From assembly GCA_030147525.1 (NCBI GenBank), contig JASBVF010000003.1:124001-188000 (forward strand): a stretch of 64,000 nucleotides of DNA, in the 5' to 3' direction. Shown in pieces: positions 51,384-59,935 of this stretch. The notes below the pieces were generated by a model. The model did not search any database. It saw only the letters and a list, made by a program, of their open reading frames with translations, and was not told where the DNA came from. The stretch's first letter is position 1, and every line of letters starts with the position of its first letter. The DNA comes from Bacteroidota bacterium (GTDB taxonomy: Bacteria; Bacteroidota; Bacteroidia; Chitinophagales; Saprospiraceae). Made by a program: the position numbers and the translations under genes.

Positions 51384-52004
51384 TCAGATTAAATAATTGG
51401 CCAGCAGGAATAAAACCAGGAATATCCACAACCCGTCGAGGAAGTGCCAGTAAATTGAAAGGAGCCGGAGACGCAGGCGCTTCTCAGGGTCAGAAAAATA
51501 AACAAGCACGGTGACCGGCTCTTTCATCTCCCTTTTTGCGGTTCGAAGAAATAAAAACAGAAAAGGCAAACCTGCGATCACGTGCGCAAAATGCAGCGCC
51601 GATAACACGTAGAGGTAAGAAGCACTGTTGTCTGTGTGTATAAAAATGTTTTGTGAAAAAAGCTGATACCATGCGATGAACTGCATGAACAGGAAAAACA
51701 GAGATAACCAGATAGTGTATTTCAGCGCCTGTTGGTAACCTGCTGTGTCGTCGGCTTCATAGTTTTTCTTGGCTTTTATCATGGTATAGCTGCTGCCCAG
51801 CAGGATGAGCGTATTCACACCGAAAAGTAGGGGTATTTTAATACCACTCACACTACTTTGCACCCTCGTGTAAATAAACGAAAGCGACACCGCCAGAAAC
51901 AGCGCCGTGATGGCCAGCAGGGTGAGAAACAGCATGACATTGTAGGGATGGAAAGAAAAATTATCGTACTCGCTGTAGGAATTTTTGTTGCCGGGCTTTT
52001 CCAT
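51384..52004 (-). CDS. Heme-copper oxidase subunit III-like protein (COX3/NorE family)
   Basis: 206 residues from MEKPGNKNSYSEYDN (the longer frame is rejected). About five TM helices: FHPYNVMLFLTLLAITALFL, IPLLFGVNTLILLGSSYTMI, YTIWLSLFFLFMQFIAWYQL, LYVLSALHFAHVIAGLPFLF, and a last one near LDGLWIFLVLFLLANYLI. The H-F-A-H-V and YWHFLDGLW motifs are typical of subunit III. It stands alone, without subunits I and II, so it may serve an oxidase elsewhere or be a NorE-like accessory protein; these cannot be separated here. Confidence 0.85.
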   Translation of the reverse strand: MEKPGNKNSYSEYDNFSFHPYNVMLFLTLLAITALFLAVSLSFIYTRVQSSVSGIKIPLLFGVNTLILLGSSYTMIKAKKNYEADDTAGYQQALKYTIWLSLFFLFMQFIAWYQLFSQNIFIHTDNSASYLYVLSALHFAHVIAGLPFLFLFLRTAKREMKEPVTVLVYFSDPEKRLRLRLLSIYWHFLDGLWIFLVLFLLANYLI

Positions 52005-52178
52005 GATTTTGCTTGAATTATAGCTTTTTTTCAAATTGATGGTACAACATCTGCTCACCCATCCGGTTCATAAATCCAGTCCAAAAGCAGCATTTATTTG
52101 TCAATAGCAATCCCTTTTCAGTAATTTCGCCCGTCAGGAGCAGCAACGAATTTGCCCACTGCAAAAAAACAAATACTG

Positions 52179-53123
52179 ATGAAAAACTGCCGTGTCTGTC
52201 AGGAGTCCATTCCGGAAAACGCCAGGTTTTGCCCATTTTGTGGCACCAGTGTCATCGAAGAGACGATTACCTGCCCTTCCTGCGGCGAAGAAAATGAATT
52301 ACACGCAGATGTATGCGAAAAATGCGGCCTCAACTTTTTTACCGGAAAGAAAGAAAATCGAAAGGCTTCACCGCCACCGCCTAATGACATTTTTGACACA
52401 ACGCCTGCCGAAACACTTGAACAGGAAGTCGCCGATCGTTTCAGTATTGCTTTCGAGCGGCGCCTGAACGAAGAGCACAAGCTCACATTGCACAATTCCT
52501 ACATCGATCGCTTTTACAAAAGCGATTTCCGCAAAAGTGTAGAGTTCCGAATTCAGCAATTGGCTGAACAGGTGCAAGGCATGGAAGACAAGAGTCCCGA
52601 CAGGAACCGCCTTCTCAACCCGGCTTTTGAAGAACTGATTGACTTTTTCATCATTCGCTATTGTTCGGATATCAACGAGGCACGGTATCCGGAAGAAATT
52701 CTGCGATGGCAGGGCCTGCCACTCGATAAGGTCAACCTGAACCAGTTGATTCAAAGCTACCTCGATCTGGAGCGGGAGGACGAGTCTGTATATACCAACT
52801 TTGTCACCATGCCTGCCCAGAAATTGAAAAATGCTGCTCAGAATTTTCTCTTTCCGCAAAAAGGAGAGACGATATTTTTCATTTGCGACCTCTCCATGCT
52901 CGGCAATTGTAAAGAGGGCTTTGCTATGACTCGTGATTGTATTTACTGGAAAATGCCGCTTGAAAAAAAGCAGCGGGTTTATTACAAAAACCTGGATGAA
53001 ATCAAGCGTCAGGAAGACTGGATCACGATCAACGGCATCTTTTTCAATGCCAATAAATCATTGAACCTCAAGCTCTTGCGGCTCCTGAAAAAATTGCGGG
53101 AGCTATACGGAAAGAAGGTTTGA
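52179..53123 (+). CDS. Double zinc-ribbon protein, function unknown
   Basis: 314 residues from MKNCRVCQESIPENARFCPF. Two N-terminal zinc ribbons: CRVCQESIPENARFCPFCG and CPSCGEENELHADVCEKCG. A short Pro-rich linker (ASPPPPND) follows, then a helical region (about 80-210) and a C-terminal segment (DCIYWKMPLEKKQRVYYKNLDEI) that looks like a small beta-domain of the PH or bacterial stress type. No signal peptide. No partner is evident from its neighbours. Confidence 0.75.
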   Translation: MKNCRVCQESIPENARFCPFCGTSVIEETITCPSCGEENELHADVCEKCGLNFFTGKKENRKASPPPPNDIFDTTPAETLEQEVADRFSIAFERRLNEEHKLTLHNSYIDRFYKSDFRKSVEFRIQQLAEQVQGMEDKSPDRNRLLNPAFEELIDFFIIRYCSDINEARYPEEILRWQGLPLDKVNLNQLIQSYLDLEREDESVYTNFVTMPAQKLKNAAQNFLFPQKGETIFFICDLSMLGNCKEGFAMTRDCIYWKMPLEKKQRVYYKNLDEIKRQEDWITINGIFFNANKSLNLKLLRLLKKLRELYGKKV

Positions 53124-53126
53124 AAA

Positions 53127-53157
53127 AGGCTGTACCACTTGTCTAATGATACAGCCT
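53127..53157 (-). terminator. Terminator of mlaD
   Basis: AGGCTGTA (53127-53134) pairs with TACAGCCT (53150-53157). On the minus strand it is followed by TTTTT. It lies between the convergent zinc-ribbon and mlaD genes. Confidence 0.7.
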
Positions 53158-53166
53158 CTCTCCGGA

Positions 53167-54204
53167 TTAGTTCTTGTTGTGAGCCGGGTCTTGCTCCAGC
53201 GGAGCAAATTCATACTCCATTTTCTTTTTCGATAAAACACGGCGGTAACGCTCGGGGTGAAGGCGAATATCACGCAGCAACAGATCCAGATTTTTTACGG
53301 TAAGCTCCAGGTTGCCGGCAAATTCTTTGTCATTCAGCAACATGGCCACCGTCCCGTCTCCTGACCTCAGACCTTCCAGCAATGCACTCAGGTCGGCAAT
53401 TGCCTTGTCAGAGCTTGCAAGCGTGGTTTGCAACTTTTTCATGGTCTGCTTGGTCTCCCCTACCAATCCTTTCATGTCTGCATCCTTCAGATCGGTACTG
53501 ACAGCTTCAGCGTTAGCAAGGATCGTCTTGATTTGCTGATTGCTCTCTTTCAGAGTACCGGTGATTGCCTCGATATTTTTCAGGCTGCTTTCGATCGAAC
53601 CGGAGGACCTTGCCATTACTCCATCAAGCCGGCCGGTCGTAGCTTTCAGATTGGTTAAAATCGCCCGGACATCCTGAACACTCTGGTTGATCTCCTGGCT
53701 TTCAGACAGCCGGTAAGAAAGTGTATCCAGAACGCCACGCAGCCCTTTATTCAGTTCATCCACGTACACACGAACCTCATCGGGTGTTGCAAATGAGGCG
53801 AGCATGCCTTTCATGACGCCCTCGACATAATCACCGCTTTCAACACAATCGCCATTGGAGCAGGTACCTTCAAAGACCAGGTTAATGGCGGAACCGCCCA
53901 TCAGGCTGGTAGTAATGATTTCGGCGGTTGCCGATTTCGGTATTTTGATGTCAGGGTTGATTTGCATTTCAACTACAATTTTATTGTAGTCATTTTTTTG
54001 CTGTGTAAAATCAGCCACAAGGCCGACTTCCAGACCGTGGATGTAAACCGGGGTCGAAACCCGAAGCCCGTCGACCCGGTCGTAAACGGCGTAAAGTGTA
54101 GTTTTTTTACTTAAAAGATTAAAGCCTCTGAGATACTTATACCCCCAAATGGCCAAAGCGACTGTTACAATTGTAAAAATTGCAATCTTGGTTTCCTTCC
54201 TCAT
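53167..54204 (-). CDS. mlaD: MlaD/MCE-domain lipid-transport protein
   Basis: Periplasmic MCE protein for phospholipid traffic between membranes. 345 residues. One N-terminal TM helix (KIAIFTIVTVALAIWGYKYL), then the MCE domain (about 38-115: TTLYAVYDRVDGLRVSTPVY, AEIITTSLMGGSAINLVFEG). A long helical coiled-coil tail (about 150-310) resembles the tunnel-forming helix of other MCE proteins. A pair of Cys (CSNGDC) sits in a loop of the MCE domain. It follows the amidase gene on the same strand with 21 bp between them. Confidence 0.92.
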   Translation of the reverse strand: MRKETKIAIFTIVTVALAIWGYKYLRGFNLLSKKTTLYAVYDRVDGLRVSTPVYIHGLEVGLVADFTQQKNDYNKIVVEMQINPDIKIPKSATAEIITTSLMGGSAINLVFEGTCSNGDCVESGDYVEGVMKGMLASFATPDEVRVYVDELNKGLRGVLDTLSYRLSESQEINQSVQDVRAILTNLKATTGRLDGVMARSSGSIESSLKNIEAITGTLKESNQQIKTILANAEAVSTDLKDADMKGLVGETKQTMKKLQTTLASSDKAIADLSALLEGLRSGDGTVAMLLNDKEFAGNLELTVKNLDLLLRDIRLHPERYRRVLSKKKMEYEFAPLEQDPAHNKN

Positions 54205-54225
54205 GAATTTTTTTGTGAATGTTGA

Positions 54226-55659
54226 TTACTTGACTCGCTGCCCATTTTGGTAGGCTGCGACAAAAGCATCGTTAAAACCGATAGCCCGGAGTTTTTGTTT
54301 TACGCTGTTCGCTTCTCCGGAAGTCGCAAAGTTACGAACCTGATATTTATATAAGTTGTCTTCTTTCACCACTTCGATCAAATATTCAACTTTCGACCAC
54401 TTGCCCTGCGAAATATCGAGCAGGGAAGGCGACGCAGCCAGTTGCACACGATACTGAATATCAGTGTTTTGTGAAACGACCGTACGCTCGGAAGGTTTTG
54501 ATGTGGAGACTGGATTGGAAGGAATGATTTTTCCTGAAGGTGCGGGTGAAATATTTGTTTTTACCGGTTCGCTCTTCGGGGAAATAGTTGTTTCCCGGGT
54601 AATTTTTTCTTCTTTCGGAGTTGGTGCAGGCGCAGTTTCTGCTTTGAAAGTCACAGCAACAGCCGTCTCCACAGGCGTTGCCGATGCGGTCAAAGATGCC
54701 GTTTCTGCACTTGACGCCACAGGGTTTTCATGGGTGTTGAGCCTTGCAAGCGGTGCTTGCGGGGTGATGCCTTCCATTTCTGCTTTGTATTCAGCGAAAG
54801 CTGCAAGCAAGGCATTCGCCATTTCCTTCTGGCCTTTTTCAGTCCGCAGATAATTTTCTTCATCCCGGTTGCTGAGGTATCCTGTTTCCACCAACACGCT
54901 TGGCATGGTGGCGTGACGGAGAACGAGGAAGCCGGCTTGTTTTACGCCCCTGTTTTTCCTGCCCGGTTCGCCTGCGCTGTGTTGCTGCACTTTTTGAGCG
55001 AAAAGAATACTCTGCTCCAGAAAGGCATTTTGAAACATGGAAAAAAGAATGTGCGCTTCTGCAGAATTCGGATCGTAACCGTAAGTTTCCCGGTAGTTAT
55101 CTTCGTATAAAATGGAAGCATTTTCCCGTTTGGCCACTTCAAGATTGGCTTCGGTGGCATGCAGGCCCAAAACGTATGTTTCCGTGCCGTGAATGTGACT
55201 TGCTTTTGGAATATAATTACAATGGATAGAAATAAAAATATCAGCTTTTTCCCGGGTGGCGATGGCTGCCCGCTCATGAAGCGGAATGAAGACATCGGTT
55301 GAGCGGGTCATGATGACCCGTAAGTCCGGGTAATTCTGCTGCAAGCCTTCGGCAAAGTACTTGCCAATGGCCAGTGCCAGGTGCTTTTCACGGGAGTGAG
55401 CTCCGCTGCATCCGGGGTCATGACCTCCATGACCGGGATCAATAACGACCGTGCTAACTTTCACGCCGCCTTTTTTCTCAAAAAGAACTTTTGTCTGGAT
55501 AACTGAGTCTCCGGGAGAGAGCAATTCAGGAATAGCTGTGGTTAATTCATCAGCTTTGATAATTTTGCCCTCCTTTGCGGGAGAGGTGTTAACTTTTGGT
55601 AAATTCCAGGAGGTAAATCCTAAAAGGATCGTTGGTAGAAAAAGTAAAGCCTTCTTCAT
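54226..55659 (-). CDS. N-acetylmuramoyl-L-alanine amidase with C-terminal SPOR domain
   Basis: Cleaves peptide stems from peptidoglycan. 477 residues. Signal peptide to about residue 17. Amidase_3 domain (about 70-290): VVIDPGHGGHDPGCSG (first Zn His), the Glu in REKHLALAIGKYF, SIHCNYIPKASHIHGTE (second Zn His), VLVETGYLSNRDEE (catalytic Glu). A low-complexity Pro/Ala/Thr linker follows, then a SPOR domain (about 395-477, YRVQLAASPSLLDISQGKW) that binds denuded glycan at the division site. Divergent from lptD with 14 bp between starts. Confidence 0.94.
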   Translation of the reverse strand: MKKALLFLPTILLGFTSWNLPKVNTSPAKEGKIIKADELTTAIPELLSPGDSVIQTKVLFEKKGGVKVSTVVIDPGHGGHDPGCSGAHSREKHLALAIGKYFAEGLQQNYPDLRVIMTRSTDVFIPLHERAAIATREKADIFISIHCNYIPKASHIHGTETYVLGLHATEANLEVAKRENASILYEDNYRETYGYDPNSAEAHILFSMFQNAFLEQSILFAQKVQQHSAGEPGRKNRGVKQAGFLVLRHATMPSVLVETGYLSNRDEENYLRTEKGQKEMANALLAAFAEYKAEMEGITPQAPLARLNTHENPVASSAETASLTASATPVETAVAVTFKAETAPAPTPKEEKITRETTISPKSEPVKTNISPAPSGKIIPSNPVSTSKPSERTVVSQNTDIQYRVQLAASPSLLDISQGKWSKVEYLIEVVKEDNLYKYQVRNFATSGEANSVKQKLRAIGFNDAFVAAYQNGQRVK

Positions 55660-55673
55660 AGTTTTAAACTAGG

Positions 55674-58460
55674 GTGAGGGAAAAGTTTCAGAAAATCAAA
55701 TATCAGAAGTCAAATCCCAATCAACAAATTTTAAACCACAATTTGCAAACAAAGGTAAACATAATTATTTCATTCTTAGTGCTTTCCGCATGGATTGCTG
55801 CAGGACAGGTGACTCCAACGATCAATACCGACTCCATCGTCAGGGCACGTTCGGGAGGGCCTCCCCCCGAGCTTAACTTACCTTCGTTTACACCTGCCAG
55901 CCAACCTTCCGGTAATATCAACTGGGACAGCGTTAAAATTTCCTCCGATGCTCTGGAGGAACAGGTCGATTACAAATCGGTTGATTCCATGTTTTTTGAC
56001 ACGAAAAATAAACAGGTTCACCTTTACGGACAGGCAGAGGTTAAGTACCAGTCGATGACTATCACTGCGGAGTACATCATGATCGACTGGAATGAAAATA
56101 TCATGATGGCTGAAAGCAGGCAGGTTTTGGGGAAAACAGTTGGAAAACCGACCTTCGAGCAAGGGGGCCAAAAGTTTACCGCCAACAAACTCCGCTACAA
56201 TTTCAAGACATACAAAGGTATTATCTACGAGGCTCAGACCATGCAGGAGGGTATGAACATCGTGGGAGAGAAAGGAAAATTTTTCGGCGCTGGAGAAGAC
56301 ACCACCAAGGCTAACGTCATCTACAACAAAAACGCCATTTTCTCGACCTGCGAACTTGACCACCCTCACTTCGGCATTAAAAGCAGCAAGCAAAAAATCG
56401 TTCAGGATAAAGTGGCAGTCGTCGGCCCCTGCAACCTTGTCATCGGCGACATTCCCACCCCGATTTGGTTCCCGTTCGGATTTTTTCCTTTGAAAACCGG
56501 ACAGCGAACGGGCCTGATTTTTCCGCAAGGCTACGAATACTCTGAAGCCTGGGGCTTCGGACTTGAAAATATGGGATGGTATTTCCCGATGGGCGACCAT
56601 TGGGATTTAAAACTTACCACCGATGTTTATCTGAAAGGTACGGTCAGGGTTCACGGAGCTTCGAGCTACAAAAAACGCTACAAATACACCGGAAGCGCCA
56701 GCGCCAGCTTCGCTTACCTGCGTACGGAAGTGAACGGCCGTCCGAAATACTCACCTTCGATGAGTATTCGCTGGTCACACAACCAGGACTCAAAGGCGCA
56801 TCCTTACCGCTCCCTTGGCGGCAGCGTCAACTTGCAGACCAGCGACTATCAACGAAGCAATCAAACGGATGCGCAGTCACGTTTTCAAAGCTCACTCAGC
56901 TCGAACATGAGTTACCGGCAGCGGTTTGATCAACCATTCGATCTTAGTGTCAGCTTCAATCACTCGCAAAATACCAATACCCGGGACGTAACCATCAGTT
57001 TCCCGACTTTCAACTTCCAGACACAAAACCTTTTCCCTTTTAAAAGAAAAATAAAAACCGGCGGCGAGCGCTGGTACGAGCGGGTGCAAATGCGCTACAC
57101 CTCGGAAGCTAGAAATCAATTCACGGCTAAAGACTCCACACTCTTTACTCAAAAAACACTGGATGACGCCAAATTTGGAGTCCGGCACAATGTAACGGCA
57201 GCCACGAGCTTCAACTTTCTCAAATATTTTACGGTTTCACCAAATGCCAATTACAAGGAGGTCTGGTATTTCAAATCCGTTGAAAAAACCTTCGACCCGA
57301 CCCTGACCATCGAGTATGATACGATCACCAGCCCGGACGGTGAAGTTCAAATTATAGCCGATACGCTGAAATACGGGCAGATACTCAATATGGAAGATTT
57401 TGGGTTCAAACCTTTCCGTGAATACAATACCGGCGTCAGCATGAGCACCAAAGTGTTTGGAACGCTGCTTTTTAAGCGGGGAAAACTACGTGGGCTGCGG
57501 CACGTAATCACTCCGTCTTTTGGATTCAACTTCACCCCGGATTACACCAATCCTGACTGGGGTTATTTTAAAACCGTTCGCCAAAGTCTGAATTCCGACG
57601 AGGAAATTCGTTACAACATTTTTGAAAACAACCAGCTGGGTGGCTTCGGCACACCTTCGGCGGCCGGCCGCCAAATGAATTTCAACTACGGCTTTGGCAA
57701 CCTGCTCGAAGCCAAGGTTTTTTCAAAGAGAGACTCCACCCTGAAAAATGTGAAGCTTTTCAATTCCATTTCGTTGGGTGGAAATTACAATTTCGCAGCC
57801 GATTCGCTGCAGTGGAGCCAGGTCAGCATTTCCGGGAACACCAACTTTTTCAACGGCATCACATCATTTCGTTTTGGCATAACCCTCGACCCCTACGACT
57901 TTAACCGGACAACGGGCAGCCGCATCAATCAATTTAATCTTGACACCCAAGGCAAACTGCTCCGTGTGGTGGGCTGGAACTCGGCCATCACCACAAACAT
58001 GACTGTTGGCCGGTTGCGGGATTTAATTAAAGGTGTGAACACTGATCAACGGGTGGCCAATACGCCAAGAGATGAGGAGGGTACACCGCAGCAGGAAGAT
58101 CTACTCAGCTTGTTTGAAAATTTTACCATCAGCCACAACTTCACTGTTCAAAGCCGTTACGATACCAGGTCGCAAAAAGATACCATTCAGATTACCACAA
58201 ACTCCATCGCTTCAAGGGGCAGCATCAACCTGACGCCAAACTGGAGCATTACCGTAGGCAACTTTGGTTACGACTTTCAGTCTAAGCGAATCACGTATCC
58301 TGATTTTACTTTTTCAAGAGATTTGCACTGCTGGCAAATGGGTGTAAGCTGGCAACCTTACTTCGATACTTACAGTTTTTACATCCGGGTAAAACCGGGA
58401 AAACTGGACTTCATCAACATTCCCTATCGAAAGAATATTCAGGACGGAAGACGGTTTTGA
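55674..58460 (+). CDS. lptD: LptD-like LPS assembly outer-membrane protein
   Basis: Inserts LPS into the outer leaflet. 928 residues. The GTG at 55674 leaves only 14 bp to the divergent amidase start; an in-frame TTG near 55743 would place a cleaner signal peptide (VNIIISFLVLSAWIAAGQ) at the N-terminus, so the start is uncertain. An OstA/LptA-like periplasmic jellyroll (about 85-250) is followed by a large beta-barrel with the region PTPIWFPFGFFPLKTGQRTGLIFPQGYEYSEAW split across strands. Many Tyr/Phe-rich strands continue to the end. Bacteroidota-type LptD. Confidence 0.9.
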   Translation: MREKFQKIKYQKSNPNQQILNHNLQTKVNIIISFLVLSAWIAAGQVTPTINTDSIVRARSGGPPPELNLPSFTPASQPSGNINWDSVKISSDALEEQVDYKSVDSMFFDTKNKQVHLYGQAEVKYQSMTITAEYIMIDWNENIMMAESRQVLGKTVGKPTFEQGGQKFTANKLRYNFKTYKGIIYEAQTMQEGMNIVGEKGKFFGAGEDTTKANVIYNKNAIFSTCELDHPHFGIKSSKQKIVQDKVAVVGPCNLVIGDIPTPIWFPFGFFPLKTGQRTGLIFPQGYEYSEAWGFGLENMGWYFPMGDHWDLKLTTDVYLKGTVRVHGASSYKKRYKYTGSASASFAYLRTEVNGRPKYSPSMSIRWSHNQDSKAHPYRSLGGSVNLQTSDYQRSNQTDAQSRFQSSLSSNMSYRQRFDQPFDLSVSFNHSQNTNTRDVTISFPTFNFQTQNLFPFKRKIKTGGERWYERVQMRYTSEARNQFTAKDSTLFTQKTLDDAKFGVRHNVTAATSFNFLKYFTVSPNANYKEVWYFKSVEKTFDPTLTIEYDTITSPDGEVQIIADTLKYGQILNMEDFGFKPFREYNTGVSMSTKVFGTLLFKRGKLRGLRHVITPSFGFNFTPDYTNPDWGYFKTVRQSLNSDEEIRYNIFENNQLGGFGTPSAAGRQMNFNYGFGNLLEAKVFSKRDSTLKNVKLFNSISLGGNYNFAADSLQWSQVSISGNTNFFNGITSFRFGITLDPYDFNRTTGSRINQFNLDTQGKLLRVVGWNSAITTNMTVGRLRDLIKGVNTDQRVANTPRDEEGTPQQEDLLSLFENFTISHNFTVQSRYDTRSQKDTIQITTNSIASRGSINLTPNWSITVGNFGYDFQSKRITYPDFTFSRDLHCWQMGVSWQPYFDTYSFYIRVKPGKLDFINIPYRKNIQDGRRF

Positions 58461-58464
58461 TGAA

Positions 58465-58499
58465 GAATGGAGCTGTAGGCGTGCAGCCCTACTCCATTC
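58465..58499. terminator. Likely terminator between lptD and the phosphofructokinase gene
   Basis: GAATGGAG (58465-58472) pairs with CTCCATTC (58492-58499), with inner GG/CC pairing. It lies between the convergent genes and is followed on the plus strand by CCCCATTTTC, so termination efficiency may be modest. Confidence 0.5.
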
Positions 58500-58513
58500 C
58501 CCATTTTCTATAT

Positions 58514-59764
58514 TTAATCAACGGGTCTCAATACTGTCGTCTGCTCATATTTCCAGTTCAGTATTTTGTAAAAATCAAAATCCTCAGGATTGTTGAGATA
58601 TTCTCTGGCCCGGTCGTAATCCGTTTGATTCAGGACGTGCATGTCACTGAGAACAAGGCGGGAGAATTCCGTTTTAATGTTGACGAGACGGGGCGGGATT
58701 TTACCGGATTCATCCTCAATGTCCTTCAGGAAAATCGGTACGATTTCCGCCTCCCGGGTCGTTGACACAATGCAGCCTTTGAGGCCGTGTTCATATAACT
58801 TTTTGACCCCCATCCCCAATACCGTACAGAGGGTGAGGTCAAAAGCTACGGGGCGGCAGCAACGCAGTTCGTAGCCCATCTCCACAGGGCGACTCTTGAT
58901 ATCGATGCCAAGCGCTTTTAATTTTCGCTGAACTAAGACGTTGATAATGTGCGCTTTACTTACGTTGCCCAACTCCGGGTGCCCATGAGCATCGTAGGTA
59001 AAATTGATGCCGGAATTCTTTAACTCATCGTTATCCAATATGTGAAAAACCCCTTCGCTGACGATGGCCACGCCATGATCCACCTTGTTGATTTTTCGTT
59101 TCACCATGGAGGAAATGATCAAGTCCACAATTTTTTCCAAACTGATTTTTGTGTTGTTGAACATCTCCGGAATGATGATGATCGGAAAGTGGCAGCTTGC
59201 CCCGATTTCAAAAGCCAGGTGACCGGCTGAACGCCCCATCGAAGAAATGACGAACCAGGTACTGGACGTCCGGGAGTCTTCGTAAATCGTGTTTCCGATA
59301 CGCACACCTTCATCTTTGGCCGAGTTAAACCCGAAGGTAGGCATCATGTCCGGGAGCGGAATGTCGTTGTCAATCGTCTTCGGGACGTGAATGTTTTGAA
59401 TGTTGATATTTTGTGAAGCCAGCCATTTCGCCAGCCGGTTGCTGGTAGAAGCCGTGTCGTCGCCTCCGATGGTCACCAGTAAAACGACATTGTTGTCTTT
59501 AAAAAACTGAGCCGAAAACTCATGATCCTTTGGTTTGTAACGGCTCATCCGCAAGGTAGACCCGCCCCGGGGAAATATCCGGTCGGCATAATGGAAGTTA
59601 ATGTTCACGGTTTCGGCCTTGCCGTTGAACAGGTTTTTGTAGCCCTCGTGAATACCGATGACCCGGTATCCGTCCTTGAGGAAAACCTTTGCTATGGTAC
59701 TGATTACGGTATTGATACCGGGAGCCGGACCGCCGGCACAGAGGATGGCAACTGATTTTTGCAT
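58514..59764 (-). CDS. pfp: 6-phosphofructokinase, PPi-dependent by active-site residues
   Basis: Phosphorylates fructose 6-phosphate. 416 residues from MQKSVAILCAGGPAPGINTV. Two key positions match the pyrophosphate-dependent group: GGDDT (Gly100-Thr104, with the second Asp where ATP enzymes have Gly) and PKTIDND (Lys129, where ATP enzymes have Gly). Substrate-binding region FGFNSAKDEG and MGRSAGHLAF follow. Databases often name such proteins ATP-dependent PFK by overall family. The longer reading frame upstream is rejected. Confidence 0.9.
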   Translation of the reverse strand: MQKSVAILCAGGPAPGINTVISTIAKVFLKDGYRVIGIHEGYKNLFNGKAETVNINFHYADRIFPRGGSTLRMSRYKPKDHEFSAQFFKDNNVVLLVTIGGDDTASTSNRLAKWLASQNINIQNIHVPKTIDNDIPLPDMMPTFGFNSAKDEGVRIGNTIYEDSRTSSTWFVISSMGRSAGHLAFEIGASCHFPIIIIPEMFNNTKISLEKIVDLIISSMVKRKINKVDHGVAIVSEGVFHILDNDELKNSGINFTYDAHGHPELGNVSKAHIINVLVQRKLKALGIDIKSRPVEMGYELRCCRPVAFDLTLCTVLGMGVKKLYEHGLKGCIVSTTREAEIVPIFLKDIEDESGKIPPRLVNIKTEFSRLVLSDMHVLNQTDYDRAREYLNNPEDFDFYKILNWKYEQTTVLRPVD

Positions 59765-59935
59765 GACAAAGTGTATTTTATAAACGAAGTGGGCAAACAT
59801 AGAAAAAGTGCGGCACTTAACCTTTTACTGTTTGGAAGTTTTTTCCTTTTTAAAAATTTTATCTTGCCGCACTTTTTCAAACAAAATGCGAAGCACTTGT
59901 ATTTCTTTGTTTTTAAAATTAAAAACGGAATTAGT

